Shown one piece after another: positions 1 through 8,079 of a stretch of 55,129 bases of DNA. The notes under the pieces are model-generated. The model had not been told where the DNA came from and ran no database searches. It saw nothing but the letters and a program-made list of their open reading frames with translations. Origin of the DNA: Lachnospiraceae bacterium (GTDB lineage: Bacteria; Bacillota; Clostridia; Lachnospirales; Lachnospiraceae). The stretch lies in NCBI GenBank assembly GCA_024696825.1, contig JAILGL010000041.1, forward strand, positions 1 through 55,129, given 5' to 3'. The position numbers and the translations under genes are program-made. The first letter of the stretch is position 1; each line of letters begins with the position of its first letter.

Positions 1-501
1 TATTTTGTAATTACCTGTGAGAGAAGTGTGCTTTATGACAGAATCAACAGGCGCGTGGATATAATGCGTGAGGGTGGCCTTTTAAAAGAGATGATAGGAC
101 TTTTACTTAGCGGAGTTAATAAGAATATGACCTCTATGAAGGGGATTGGATATAGAGAATTTTTAGAAAATGAAGGTTTTATGGAGCGCTTTAATGAGAT
201 TATAAATAAGCTTAAATGTGATGGCGAATTTAAAATCTCTGATGAGGGTTTATTAAAGTGCGAAAATTTTGAACGAAATGTGCTTATAGACAAGGTTTTA
301 AAGGAATTTTCAAAACCTGAATATGAGCCCCTTGTGGAGGAGGTTTTTGAAAAAATAAAGCTTGATACAAGACATTTTGCAAAGAGACAGATTACCTGGT
401 TTAAGCGTGAAAATGGCGTGAAATGGATTAACAGAAGTGAAGAAGCTTTTGATTCTGTTAGTAAAATTATTAGTTTTATAACGGAAAGTTTTATGATATA
501 A
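1..501 (+). CDS. miaA: tRNA dimethylallyltransferase MiaA, C-terminal part (5' end outside window)
   Basis: The frame is open from base 1, so this is the 3' part of a gene that begins upstream of the window. MiaA transfers a dimethylallyl group to N6 of A37 in tRNAs that read UNN codons. The fragment carries family hallmarks: LYDRINRRVDIM, then MKGIGYREF, and near the end RHFAKRQITWFKR followed by W-I. The stretch between GYREF and the DTRHFAKRQ motif is about 75 residues, clearly longer than the roughly 30 usual in MiaA, so it appears to hold an extra helical insert rich in Lys and Glu. A candidate promoter for the next gene overlaps its stop codon. MiaB, which acts on the MiaA product, is encoded at 31.1 kb. 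Family assignment is secure; only the N-terminus, including the P-loop, is unseen. Confidence 0.93.
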   Translation, partial: YFVITCERSVLYDRINRRVDIMREGGLLKEMIGLLLSGVNKNMTSMKGIGYREFLENEGFMERFNEIINKLKCDGEFKISDEGLLKCENFERNVLIDKVLKEFSKPEYEPLVEEVFEKIKLDTRHFAKRQITWFKRENGVKWINRSEEAFDSVSKIISFITESFMI

Positions 502-502
502 T
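474..502 (+). promoter_or_regulatory. candidate promoter for the secreted protein at 542
   Basis: An extended -10 (TGATATAAT, hexamer at 497-502) overlaps the miaA stop codon. A weak -35 (TTTTAT, 474-479) lies 17 bp upstream. The predicted start of transcription is about 35 nt before the ATG at 542. The evidence is sequence match only. Confidence 0.45.
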
Positions 503-541
503 AGCCCTAATATTATTTCGAACAATTTAAGGAGGGTTATT

Positions 542-2803
542 ATGAAAAGAAAATATATTTCGATGTTACTTTCTGTAGTTATGGTTTTATCTCTTGCTTT
601 TGGAATTGATTTTGGTAGTAAGAAAGCAAGTGCTTCAGTAGAGTATGAAGCACCTACTCAGAATGGATTATATGCTGTAAATTTTGAGTATTACTACAAT
701 GAGGATACTAATGAAGATGTTTTACTCACAGATGAAAACAGTGAAGGAGTTAAGGTTCCTGTGGATAGTGAAGGTGATTTCGGAGGCTATTACACCGATT
801 ATGATTCCTTTGATGATGGAAATGGAGATACATTAGAATATAATATTGACAACTATATTGATCATTTGTGGCTTATTTACTATGAGGATGGTAAGATTAC
901 AAATGTTTCCTGTGATGATTTAGAGGTTTTGGATAAGAATGGTAAAGCCACCAAAAATGTTACTATTGAGCCATGTGAAGATGAAGAACTTATAAGTATT
1001 TCAGCTCCAAAAGAAGGTGATTACAAGCTTGTTTACAAGAATAAAAAGTTAAATAATTACATCAATATTCGTACCTATTTGGCAAGAGGAATATATTCCG
1101 GTGAAAAAGCAACAGAGGATACATATTTAAGTCATGAGGTACATGTGCCTTCTAATAATGAGAAAAGCTTTTATTATCATTGCTTTGATGAAAGATATGG
1201 TTATTATTATGAATATGACGAAGAAACCTTATGTGTTTATAATGATAGCACTGGCGAAGATATAACAGGAGATTCCATTAAAGATTACGTAGAATTGAAT
1301 GCACCTACAGAGAAGAGTGATCATCTGGTTATTCCATTTACAATTAAAGAGTTATCAGATAAGAACGTAAAAAGTTTTTCTATTTATTTTGAATGTAAAG
1401 TAATAAGTGAAGAAGATCCTGATGACACCTGGTCTGAATATGTCAATATTTACGTAAATTTAGATCCTGTAAATAAAATGTATATGGCTCAAAATAATAA
1501 TGTTAAATATGTAAATGGAGAATTCACATTTGATGATGAAGCTTATTATAGCTATGATTCTTTTCTTTATAATTACAAGGACCTTCCTATCTATACAAAA
1601 GCCTATTTTCTTAATGAAGATGGCGAAAAAGAGCCTATTACTGATTTGAGTAAAATTAAATGCTATGATTATTTCTATGATGAGACAGAAGGATATCAGT
1701 TAGAGAATGAAATAGATTCTGTAAAGCTTGAAGAGTATAATGATTTGATAAAAATAACTTCAACAGATGCGGTTCAGGGTGTACTGGTTTATGAAGATGA
1801 TAAAGACTATTCAAACTTATGTGTGGTTAGTTTTAACAATGTGGATGAGTTATATGTATATGCAACTGAAGAGTTAAATAGTAGTGATTTGCTTGGCGTT
1901 GTTGATTATGATGGTACAGCAAAAGATGTATATGTAGTTGTTGATTCATCTTATGAAGGCATCAAGGAAGTAGATATAAGTGTTAATCAGGATGATGGAA
2001 ATAGTTCTGAAGTAACCTATAGTGAGTTTAAGGTTAATTCTGAATCCTATCTTAGCACTGGCATTAAAATAACTCTTCCTAAAGGATTAAAGAGATATGC
2101 GACAGTTAGCGTGGGACTTGTTCTGACACGAATGGTGGATGATGGTGAAGGAGGAGAAGAAGAAGAGAGTTCTATAGTATATAAAGAGTTTTATGTTAAT
2201 AATACTGTAGCAGAGGATATTGAACCATCCGAATCCACTGACCCATCAGCAAGTCCTGCAGCATCAAGTGAGCCGGGAGCATCAGGTAGTCCTGCAGCTT
2301 CAGCAAGTCCTTCAGCTTCAACTAATCCATCTGCATCACCTGCAAGTGATGGAGCAGTAACTCCTACAAATGATGCTGTTACAGTTAAGAAGGGTGATAC
2401 AGTAACAGTTAATGGTAATAAATATGTTGCTCTTAATGCTACTACAGCAAAGCTTGCAAAGGCTAAGAAAAATGTTAAGAGTTTAACTGTTCCTGCAAAT
2501 GTTAAGATTAAGGGTACTTCCTTAAAGGTTACTCAGATTGGTGCAGCTGCAGTTAAGGGTAATAAAAAGCTTAAGAAGGTTACAATCGGTAAGAATGTTA
2601 AGAATATCGGTAAAAATGCATTTACAAATTGTACCAAGCTTAAGAGCATTATAGTTAAATCAACTGTTCTTAAGAAGGTTGGTGCCAAGGCATTTAATAA
2701 GGTGCCTAAATCTTGCAAGGCCCAGATTAAGAAGAAGTTTAAAAAGAAATATAAGACTCTCTTTAAGAAGGGTAAATACAAGGGTAAATATAAGTTTAAA
2801 TAG
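542..2803 (+). CDS. secreted acidic surface protein with Pro/Ser/Ala linker and BspA-like leucine-rich tail
   Basis: A 753-residue exported protein of unknown function. It starts with a signal peptide (MKRKYISML, a hydrophobic core, then a Gly/Ser/Ala-rich region to about residue 32). Residues ~33-560 are very rich in Asp, Glu and Tyr and match no family I know. Residues ~560-610 form a low-complexity Pro/Ser/Ala linker built on PSAS/SPAAS units. The tail has two or three BspA-type leucine-rich repeats (LKKVTIGKNVKNIGKNAF, then LKSIIV) and ends in a strongly basic stretch (KKKFKKKYKTLFKKGKY...). No LPXTG or NPQTN motif and no C-terminal membrane segment is visible. RBS AAGGAGG lies 6-7 nt before the ATG. 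A hairpin terminator follows. It is probably exposed on the cell surface, held non-covalently; that is inference. Confidence 0.8.
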   Translation: MKRKYISMLLSVVMVLSLAFGIDFGSKKASASVEYEAPTQNGLYAVNFEYYYNEDTNEDVLLTDENSEGVKVPVDSEGDFGGYYTDYDSFDDGNGDTLEYNIDNYIDHLWLIYYEDGKITNVSCDDLEVLDKNGKATKNVTIEPCEDEELISISAPKEGDYKLVYKNKKLNNYINIRTYLARGIYSGEKATEDTYLSHEVHVPSNNEKSFYYHCFDERYGYYYEYDEETLCVYNDSTGEDITGDSIKDYVELNAPTEKSDHLVIPFTIKELSDKNVKSFSIYFECKVISEEDPDDTWSEYVNIYVNLDPVNKMYMAQNNNVKYVNGEFTFDDEAYYSYDSFLYNYKDLPIYTKAYFLNEDGEKEPITDLSKIKCYDYFYDETEGYQLENEIDSVKLEEYNDLIKITSTDAVQGVLVYEDDKDYSNLCVVSFNNVDELYVYATEELNSSDLLGVVDYDGTAKDVYVVVDSSYEGIKEVDISVNQDDGNSSEVTYSEFKVNSESYLSTGIKITLPKGLKRYATVSVGLVLTRMVDDGEGGEEEESSIVYKEFYVNNTVAEDIEPSESTDPSASPAASSEPGASGSPAASASPSASTNPSASPASDGAVTPTNDAVTVKKGDTVTVNGNKYVALNATTAKLAKAKKNVKSLTVPANVKIKGTSLKVTQIGAAAVKGNKKLKKVTIGKNVKNIGKNAFTNCTKLKSIIVKSTVLKKVGAKAFNKVPKSCKAQIKKKFKKKYKTLFKKGKYKGKYKFK

Positions 2804-2860
2804 GCTTAAATAGGCTTAAATAAGTTTATGTTTGAATTAATTTGATTTTCAAAGGATTTT

Positions 2861-2899
2861 ACGGGGGACTTTTATAAAAGGTCCTCCGTTAATTATTTT
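2861..2899 (+). terminator. intrinsic terminator after the secreted protein
   Basis: Stem ACGGGGGAC (2861-2869) pairs with GTCCTCCGT (2881-2889) with one G-U pair. The palindromic loop CTTTTATAAAAG can extend the stem. A T-rich stretch (TTAATTATTTT) follows. It sits 58 bp after the stop codon and just before the next gene. Confidence 0.75.
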
Positions 2900-2914
2900 G
2901 CATGAGGAAATAAT

Positions 2915-3895
2915 ATGAAAAATGGTCTGATTATTTATTATAAGGATGAGGGTGAGAAAAATAAAAAATTTATAGAAATGCTTATAGATTATGGAAAAGA
3001 AGAAGGGATTAATCTTAGATTTATAAGCAGGGAAAAGCTGTTTTTAAATGGTGCAGATTATGAACCTGTAGATGAAAAGAGCTTTAAAATTAAAGAGCTT
3101 GATTTAGTTATAAACAGAACCAGGGACTATAGGATTTCAGAGTATTTTGAGAAGCTTGGCATAAAGGCTTATAACGATTCCTTTATGGTGAAATTATGTA
3201 ATGATAAATATGAGACTTATGAATATGTGAGAAAGAAAGCTGATGGGATTCTAAAAGATTCTTCAGTAAATTCTTATGAGAATAAAAGTATGCAAGTAAG
3301 GATTCCAAAGTCTTATCTTATAGATAGAGAGATAATAGGTGAAGAGGTGGTGCGTGATTATAATTCTTTTATAAATTACATTAAGGATTATGTTGAAAGT
3401 CTTGGGGTTAATAAGGCGGTAATTAAAAGCGTGGATGGTCATGGAGGAACTGAAGTTTTTCTGGTGGATTTAGAGAGAATGGATGTAAATAATCCAGGTC
3501 CTGATATAAAGAAAGTTTCAAATATCCTTAAATCAGGTAGAAAGCTTGTAATTCAGGAGTTTATAGAAAGTGATGGAAGAGATTTAAGAGTGTATGTTAT
3601 GAATAATGAGATTTATGCTGCAGTTCTTAGAAAGAGTAAGGATGGCTTTAAATCTAATTATTCCAGGGGCGGAGAGGTAGCTTTATATGACCTTGGCTTA
3701 GAAGGAAAAGATTTAATAAACCAGGTAATAAAATGTTTTTCAAAGCATTTATATGGGTTTATAGGGATAGATTTTCTAATGTCGAAGGATGGTGCACTTA
3801 TATTTAATGAGGTGGAAGAAATGTGTGGAGCCAGAATGCTCTATAGTGTAAGTAATAAGGATATTGCAAGGGATATGATTAAGGTTCTGATTTAA
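2915..3895 (+). CDS. ATP-grasp ligase, RimK-like family
   Basis: A 326-residue cytosolic ATP-grasp enzyme. Visible motifs are a Lys at ~171 followed by a glycine-rich loop (DGHGGTEVF, ~174-182), the adenine-side strand VIQEFIES (~212-219), DLRVYV (~223-228), Asp286 in GIDFL and the metal-binding FNEVEE (~297-302). The signature FKSNYSRGG (~245-253) and the ending GARMLY are typical of RimK/LysX-like enzymes, which ligate an amino acid to a carboxylate of a peptide, protein or small molecule. The substrate cannot be read from sequence. The residues before ~90 form the pre-ATP-grasp domain. It stands alone between two hairpins, with RBS GAGGAAA about 5 nt before ATG. Confidence 0.85.
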   Translation: MKNGLIIYYKDEGEKNKKFIEMLIDYGKEEGINLRFISREKLFLNGADYEPVDEKSFKIKELDLVINRTRDYRISEYFEKLGIKAYNDSFMVKLCNDKYETYEYVRKKADGILKDSSVNSYENKSMQVRIPKSYLIDREIIGEEVVRDYNSFINYIKDYVESLGVNKAVIKSVDGHGGTEVFLVDLERMDVNNPGPDIKKVSNILKSGRKLVIQEFIESDGRDLRVYVMNNEIYAAVLRKSKDGFKSNYSRGGEVALYDLGLEGKDLINQVIKCFSKHLYGFIGIDFLMSKDGALIFNEVEEMCGARMLYSVSNKDIARDMIKVLI

Positions 3896-3917
3896 GTAAT
3901 ACTTTAGAATAATAAGT

Positions 3918-3946
3918 TTGATTTTAACAATAACCTATGTTAAGAT
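3918..3946 (+). promoter_or_regulatory. candidate promoter for fhs
   Basis: TTGATT (3918-3923), 17-bp spacer, TAAGAT (3941-3946). It lies 109 bp before the fhs start and just ahead of a hairpin, so the hairpin would fall in the fhs leader. Sequence match only. Confidence 0.4.
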
Positions 3947-3955
3947 TAAAAAGTC

Positions 3956-3987
3956 GGAAAAAGGTGGCTTCTTAAGCCGATTTTTCC
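3956..3987 (+). terminator. hairpin with internal T-run: terminator of the ATP-grasp gene or attenuator of fhs
   Basis: GGCTT (3966-3970), loop CTT, AAGCC (3974-3978), then GATTTTTCC. An outer arm GGAAAAA (3956-3962) pairs with TTTTTCC (3981-3987). The short stem followed by five T residues resembles an intrinsic terminator. A promoter-like sequence lies directly upstream, so conditional termination in the fhs leader is possible. Confidence 0.5.
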
Positions 3988-4054
3988 AAAGGAATTAAAA
4001 GGTTAAAAGTGGTTAAAGGTTTAGTTTTTATTAACTGAAAGGAAAAATGCTATT

Positions 4055-5725
4055 ATGATGAGTGATATTGAGATTGCACAGAGTGCAAAAATGGTACACA
4101 TCAAGGAAGTTGCCCAGAAGATAGGTCTTGTTGAAGATGATCTTGAGTATTATGGAAAATATAAGGCGAAGATTACTGATGAGGCTATTGATAAGGTTAA
4201 GGATAACAAGGATGGTAAGCTTATTCTTGTTACAGCTATTAATCCAACTCCTGCAGGTGAAGGTAAGACTACCACTACAGTAGGTCTTGGAGAAGCATTT
4301 TCACGTCTTAATAAAAAGGCGGTTATAGCTCTTAGAGAGCCATCACTTGGACCTTGCTTTGGTCTTAAGGGAGGAGCAGCAGGTGGTGGTTATGCCCAGG
4401 TTGTGCCTATGGAGGATTTAAATCTTCATTTTACAGGAGATTTCCATGCTATAACTACTGCTAACAATCTTTTATCTGCTATGCTTGACAATCATATCAA
4501 GCAGGGTAATGCCCTTAATATAGATTTAAATCGCATTGTTTGGAAACGTTGCATGGATATGAATGACAGAGTTCTTAGAAATATCGTGGTAGGTCTTGGA
4601 AGACCTCAGGACGGTGTGGTTAGAGAGGATCATTTTGTAATATCCGTTGCATCTGAGATTATGGCTATTCTCTGTCTTTCAGCTGATATGAAGGACTTAA
4701 AGAAGAGACTTTCTGATATTATCGTTGCTTATGATACAGAAGGCAAGCCGGTTAGAGCAGAGAGCTTAAATGTAGTTGGTGCCATGGCAGCAGTTCTTAA
4801 GGATGCTCTTAAGCCTAATGTTATCCAGACAGTTGAAAATACACCTGCTATAGTGCATGGTGGTCCATTTGCTAATATTGCTCATGGTTGTAACAGTGTG
4901 AGAGCTACAAAGACAGCCTTAAAGCTTGCTGATTACTGTATTACTGAGGCAGGCTTCGGTGCAGACCTTGGTGCTGAGAAGTTCTTTGATATTAAGTGTC
5001 GTATGGCTGGTCTTAAGCCTGATGCAGTAGTTTTAGTTGCAACTGTTAGAGCTTTAAAATATAACGGTGGAGTTAGCAAGGCTGACCTTTCAAATGAGAA
5101 CCTTGAGGCTCTTAAGAAGGGTATCGTAAACCTTGAGAAGCATATTGAAAATATAGCGAAATACAAGGTTCCTTGCGTAGTTACTCTTAATAAATTCTCA
5201 TCAGATACACAGGCTGAGCTTGATTTCGTTAAGGAATTCTGCGAGGCAAGAGGCGCTTCATTTGCCTTATCTGAGGTTTGGGAAAAAGGTGGCGAAGGCG
5301 GAGAAGCCCTTGCTAATAAGGTTCTTGAGACTCTTGAAACTAAGGAATCTGACTTCTGTCCTATTTATGATACCAAAGCAAGTATCAAAGAGAAGATTGA
5401 AACCGTTGCTAAGGAAATATATGGTGCAGGTAGCGTTACATTTTCAAAGGAGGCTGAAGCATCCATTAAAACCCTTGAAAGTATAGGATTTACAGATACT
5501 CCTGTATGTATGGCTAAGACTCAGTATTCACTTTCTGATGACCCTACATTAATCGGAAGACCTGAAGGCTTTAACCTTACAATCCGTGATGTATATCCAT
5601 CAGCCGGTGCAGGCTTTGTAGTTGTTCTTACAGGTAACATTATGACTATGCCTGGACTTCCTAAGCACCCTGCAGCAGAGGGAATAGACGTAACTGAGGA
5701 TGGCGTAATTACAGGATTATTCTAA
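4055..5725 (+). CDS. fhs: formate--tetrahydrofolate ligase
   Basis: 556 residues, the full family length. It catalyses ATP-dependent formylation of tetrahydrofolate to 10-formyl-THF in the cytosol, the entry of formate into one-carbon metabolism. The ATP-binding loop [12 protein letters not shown] (~66-77), the block [19 protein letters not shown] (~101-119), the [11 protein letters not shown] region and the C-terminal [20 protein letters not shown] block are all strongly conserved. The start is ATG-ATG-AGT with GAAAGGA about 11 nt upstream; either Met could be used. Codon use is close to that of the butyrate operon, suggesting high expression. FolD (40.3 kb) supplies the next step of the pathway but is not linked. 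The gene appears to be monocistronic. Confidence 0.98.
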   Translation: MMSDIEIAQSAKMVHIKEVAQKIGLVEDDLEYYGKYKAKITDEAIDKVKDNKDGKLILVTAINPTPAGEGKTTTTVGLGEAFSRLNKKAVIALREPSLGPCFGLKGGAAGGGYAQVVPMEDLNLHFTGDFHAITTANNLLSAMLDNHIKQGNALNIDLNRIVWKRCMDMNDRVLRNIVVGLGRPQDGVVREDHFVISVASEIMAILCLSADMKDLKKRLSDIIVAYDTEGKPVRAESLNVVGAMAAVLKDALKPNVIQTVENTPAIVHGGPFANIAHGCNSVRATKTALKLADYCITEAGFGADLGAEKFFDIKCRMAGLKPDAVVLVATVRALKYNGGVSKADLSNENLEALKKGIVNLEKHIENIAKYKVPCVVTLNKFSSDTQAELDFVKEFCEARGASFALSEVWEKGGEGGEALANKVLETLETKESDFCPIYDTKASIKEKIETVAKEIYGAGSVTFSKEAEASIKTLESIGFTDTPVCMAKTQYSLSDDPTLIGRPEGFNLTIRDVYPSAGAGFVVVLTGNIMTMPGLPKHPAAEGIDVTEDGVITGLF

Positions 5726-5799
5726 GAGTTTAAAATGATAAAATATATATTTATTATTTGAAAATATATTTTAAATAAAAAAATAAAAATTATAATAGC

Positions 5800-5828
5800 T
5801 TGGGTTAGATTGGTTAATTAATTATTAT
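5800..5828 (+). promoter_or_regulatory. candidate promoter for the flavodiiron gene
   Basis: TTGGGT (5800-5805), 17-bp spacer, TATTAT (5823-5828), 61 bp before ATG. The -35 is weak. The preceding ~60 bp (5740-5800) is nearly pure A+T with a loose AAAATATAT/ATATATTTT inverted repeat that may end fhs transcription. Confidence 0.35.
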
Positions 5829-5889
5829 ATGCCTGGTGCTTTGTGATTTATAAATTAATCAATAAAATCTGCTAAAATAGGAGGCTGAT

Positions 5890-7047
5890 ATGTTAAAATC
5901 AAATGATTACAAGTACGTTGGTATCGAGGATAATGATATCGATTTATTCGAGAGTCAGTATGTAGTTCCAGAGGGAATGCTTTACAATTCATATGTACTC
6001 TTTGATGAGAAAATCGTTATATTTGATACAGTTGATAAGAGAAAGACAGATGAGTGGTTAGGAAAGGTTAAGGAGGCGCTTGATGGTAAGACTCCAGATT
6101 ATCTTATTATTCATCATTTAGAGCCAGATCATTCTGCTGGTATCTTACAGCTTCATGAGCTCTATCCTGATATGAAGCTTATTGGAAATGCCAAGACATT
6201 TAGTATGTTACCTCAGTTCTTTAATGAGGATTTATCATCACTTTATGTGACAGTAAAGGAAGGGGAGAGCATTACATTTGGAAAGCATACCCTTACATTT
6301 TACATGGCTCCAATGGTTCACTGGCCAGAGGTTATGGTGTCTTATGATAATGAGGAGAAGATTCTTTTTGCAGCTGATGGTTTCGGTAAGTTTGGCGTAG
6401 ACCAGACAACCTATGACTGGGCTTGTGAGGCTAGAAGATATTATTTCAATATAGTTGGTAAATATGGTGCTCAGGTTCAGGCTTTACTTAAGAAGGCTGC
6501 AAACCTTGATATAAAGGCAATCGTTGCTCTTCATGGCCCTGTTCTTGATGAGAATCTTGATTATTATATCGGTCTCTATGATACATGGAGCAAGTATGAG
6601 CCGGAGGATAAGGGTATTCTTATAGCGTGTGCTTCTATCCATGGTAATACTATGAAGGCAGCAGAGTATCTTGAAGAGAAGTTAAATGAAAAGGGTGCTC
6701 AGAAGGTTGTTCTTTCAGATGTAACCCGCGAGGACATTACAGAGGTTATCGAGGATGCATTCCGTTATGACAGAATGGTTCTTATGGCTTCTTCTTATGA
6801 TGCAGGTCTTTTCCCTCCAATGGAAGAGCTCTTACATCACCTTGCAGCTAAGACCTACAGAAATAGAAAGGTTGCCATAGTTGAGAATGGTTCATGGGCT
6901 CCTTCAGCTCACAGATGCATGACTGCTATCGTTGAGAAATACAAGGATGTTGAGATTGTGGGAGAGAAGATCACAATCAAGACAACTATGTCTGAGGAGA
7001 ATAAAAAAGAGCTTGATGCACTTGCAGATGTGCTTGTAAATGCGTAA
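5890..7047 (+). CDS. A-type flavodiiron protein (FprA family)
   Basis: 385 residues. Flavodiiron proteins reduce O2 to water or NO to N2O and protect anaerobes from oxygen. The N-terminal metallo-beta-lactamase-like domain (1-245) has the expected diiron ligands: H76-x-E78-x-D80-H81, H144 (MVHWPE), D163 (AADGFG) and H215 (ALHGPV). The C-terminal flavodoxin domain starts near 250, with FMN phosphate loop ASIHGNTMKAA and the later SSYDAGLFPPM and ENGSWAPSA loops. There is no rubredoxin or flavin reductase domain, so electrons must come from a separate partner. RBS is AGGAGG, 5-6 nt before ATG. It appears monocistronic, with a 43-bp gap to an unrelated membrane protein gene. Whether O2 or NO is the main substrate cannot be decided from sequence. 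Confidence 0.93.
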   Translation: MLKSNDYKYVGIEDNDIDLFESQYVVPEGMLYNSYVLFDEKIVIFDTVDKRKTDEWLGKVKEALDGKTPDYLIIHHLEPDHSAGILQLHELYPDMKLIGNAKTFSMLPQFFNEDLSSLYVTVKEGESITFGKHTLTFYMAPMVHWPEVMVSYDNEEKILFAADGFGKFGVDQTTYDWACEARRYYFNIVGKYGAQVQALLKKAANLDIKAIVALHGPVLDENLDYYIGLYDTWSKYEPEDKGILIACASIHGNTMKAAEYLEEKLNEKGAQKVVLSDVTREDITEVIEDAFRYDRMVLMASSYDAGLFPPMEELLHHLAAKTYRNRKVAIVENGSWAPSAHRCMTAIVEKYKDVEIVGEKITIKTTMSEENKKELDALADVLVNA

Positions 7048-7090
7048 TTTATAAGGTCTTAGAAGGTATAAGGCTTAGAAAGGGAAAAGC

Positions 7091-7834
7091 ATGCTTATAA
7101 AACAATGTATTTATTTGGTTGCTTTGGTTATAATAGTTTTTTCTATTATTACTCTTATTTGTTCCATAATAAACAAAGATAAAACCAATTGTAAGTATTA
7201 TAATATTTATTCGGTACTAAATATTATATTTTTATTTGCGGATTTGGGCCTTTTACCGGATTATTTATCTATTTATATGGACCTTGAAGTATTGTTTTTA
7301 TATTTTGCAGGAGTATTTGCCGGAATACTTTGCATTATAGCAATCATCATAAATATAATTAAAATAAAAAAGAGTTCAAAGCTTCCAACAGACGGTAAAG
7401 ATAAATTATCAATAATGGTTATAATTATACCTATATTTATTATTGTATTACCGGTGATACTTTTAAGCACAAGAATTATAAGAGATAAAATTTTAATCTC
7501 AAACAGTGACCTAATCCTTGTTTTTGAATCAGACGGAAATGGTGGGATAGGTGACAGCGACACCTTTGGGTATGCCATAAAAGGGGACTCTTGCAAATGC
7601 TTTGACCTATATATAGATTACGGTTTAGATAAAAAACTTGATGATTCTTTCGTGGAAATAAAACCTAACGGTGATATCCTTGAAACGTCTACATATAAGG
7701 TGGTTATGGAAAACGATAAGATCACGGTATATAATAATAATCATGAGATTTATAAATATGGATATGGAAATCATGGTTTCGAGGAAGGAAATTATTTTAA
7801 TATTGATTGGGAGAAATGTTATTCCAGAAAGTAA
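7091..7834 (+). CDS. unknown membrane protein, four predicted TM segments plus C-terminal domain
   Basis: 247 residues; I do not recognise a family. Hydrophobic segments are near residues 5-27, 38-56, 64-92 and 106-128, and are rich in Ile. The remaining ~115 residues form a soluble domain with GDSDTFGYAIKGDSCKC and several Tyr/Asn-rich strands; its predicted placement is outside the cell, but orientation is uncertain. The ATG follows AGGGAAAA. Codon use is richer in ATA and TTT than in the flanking fhs and FprA genes, as expected for a weakly expressed or recently gained gene. It is closed by a clear terminator, and the gap after FprA is only 43 bp, so it may be co-transcribed with it. Confidence 0.65.
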   Translation: MLIKQCIYLVALVIIVFSIITLICSIINKDKTNCKYYNIYSVLNIIFLFADLGLLPDYLSIYMDLEVLFLYFAGVFAGILCIIAIIINIIKIKKSSKLPTDGKDKLSIMVIIIPIFIIVLPVILLSTRIIRDKILISNSDLILVFESDGNGGIGDSDTFGYAIKGDSCKCFDLYIDYGLDKKLDDSFVEIKPNGDILETSTYKVVMENDKITVYNNNHEIYKYGYGNHGFEEGNYFNIDWEKCYSRK

Positions 7835-7837
7835 ATT

Positions 7838-7867
7838 AAAAGGGTAGCCTTAGGGCTACTCTTTTTT
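7838..7867 (+). terminator. intrinsic terminator after the membrane protein
   Basis: AAAAGGGTAGCC pairs with GGGCTACTCTTTT (one G-U), loop TTA, followed by T6. It begins 3-4 bp after the stop codon. Confidence 0.85.
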
Positions 7868-7888
7868 AATCGAATCAATAGTCTCGGG
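7862..7888 (+). repeat. 27-bp direct repeat, copy A (second copy at 8012-8038)
   Basis: T6 followed by AATCGAATCAATAGTCTCGGG. It is identical over 27 bases to 8012-8038, exactly 150 bp away. Its T-run is the tail of the terminator at 7838-7867. Read on the - strand it encodes PETIDSIKK in the same frame as the other copies. Confidence 0.9.
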
Positions 7889-7932
7889 AACGCATGCGCA
7901 CGAGAGCGGGATAAACGGAACCAACCTCCTCG

Positions 7933-7954
7933 CAAGCGAGTCGATTGTTTCCGT
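7933..7954 (+). repeat. diverged middle copy (B) of the repeat
   Basis: On the - strand this reads ACG GAA ACA ATC GAC TCG CTT, that is T-E-T-I-D-S-L. Compared with copies A and C it differs at five of the 18 shared positions, four of them synonymous third-codon changes. Its edge overlaps a small hairpin CTCGC-AA-GCGAG (7929-7940). Flanking AACGGAA/TTCCGTT arms can also pair. Confidence 0.6.
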
Positions 7955-7956
7955 TA

Positions 7957-7979
7957 AAAGAATTACTACGTAATTCTTT
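7957..7979. other. perfect 10-bp hairpin of unknown role
   Basis: AAAGAATTAC and GTAATTCTTT flank a TAC loop. It lies between repeat copies B and C, with no long T-run on either side. It may belong to the structured repeat element. Confidence 0.6.
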
Positions 7980-7984
7980 CCAGT

Positions 7985-8017
7985 AAAAAACCGTATCAAA
8001 AAATGATACGGTTTTTT
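7985..8017. terminator. bidirectional intrinsic terminator
   Basis: A perfect 14-bp stem: AAAAAACCGTATCA (7985-7998) and TGATACGGTTTTTT (8004-8017) with an A5 loop. It ends in T6 on either strand. Copy C of the 27-bp repeat begins in its T-run. Confidence 0.85.
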
Positions 8018-8038
8018 AATCGAATCAATAGTCTCGGG
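8012..8038 (+). repeat. 27-bp direct repeat, copy C
   Basis: Identical to 7862-7888. As with copy A, it starts in the T-run of an intrinsic terminator and continues with AATCGAATCAATAGTCTCGGG. Confidence 0.9.
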
Positions 8039-8041
8039 TAT

Positions 8042-8078
8042 AAAAAAACAAGCCCTACAAAGTAGGACTTGTTTTTTT
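8042..8078 (-). terminator. terminator of tRNA-Gly
   Basis: On the - strand, directly after the tRNA: AAAAAAACAAG-CCTAC type stem with one mismatch, 3-nt loop, and a T7 run. The arms are 8042-8058 and 8062-8078. Confidence 0.85.
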
Positions 8079-8079
8079 A

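Noticed and set aside
542-2803. Sortase substrate among the secreted proteins
   Set aside because: None of the three large exported proteins has an LPXTG- or NPQTN-type motif followed by a hydrophobic segment and positive tail; VDPNTGDY in the 1437-residue protein is internal and not a sorting signal.
3950-4054. Tetrahydrofolate riboswitch in the fhs leader
   Set aside because: The conserved THF-I core (GGAGAGUAG and its partners) is absent; only a simple hairpin is seen.
7838-8038. Insertion-sequence remnant or attachment site at tRNA-Gly
   Set aside because: No transposase or integrase fragment and no duplication of the tRNA 3' end is visible; the repeats do not match the tRNA sequence.
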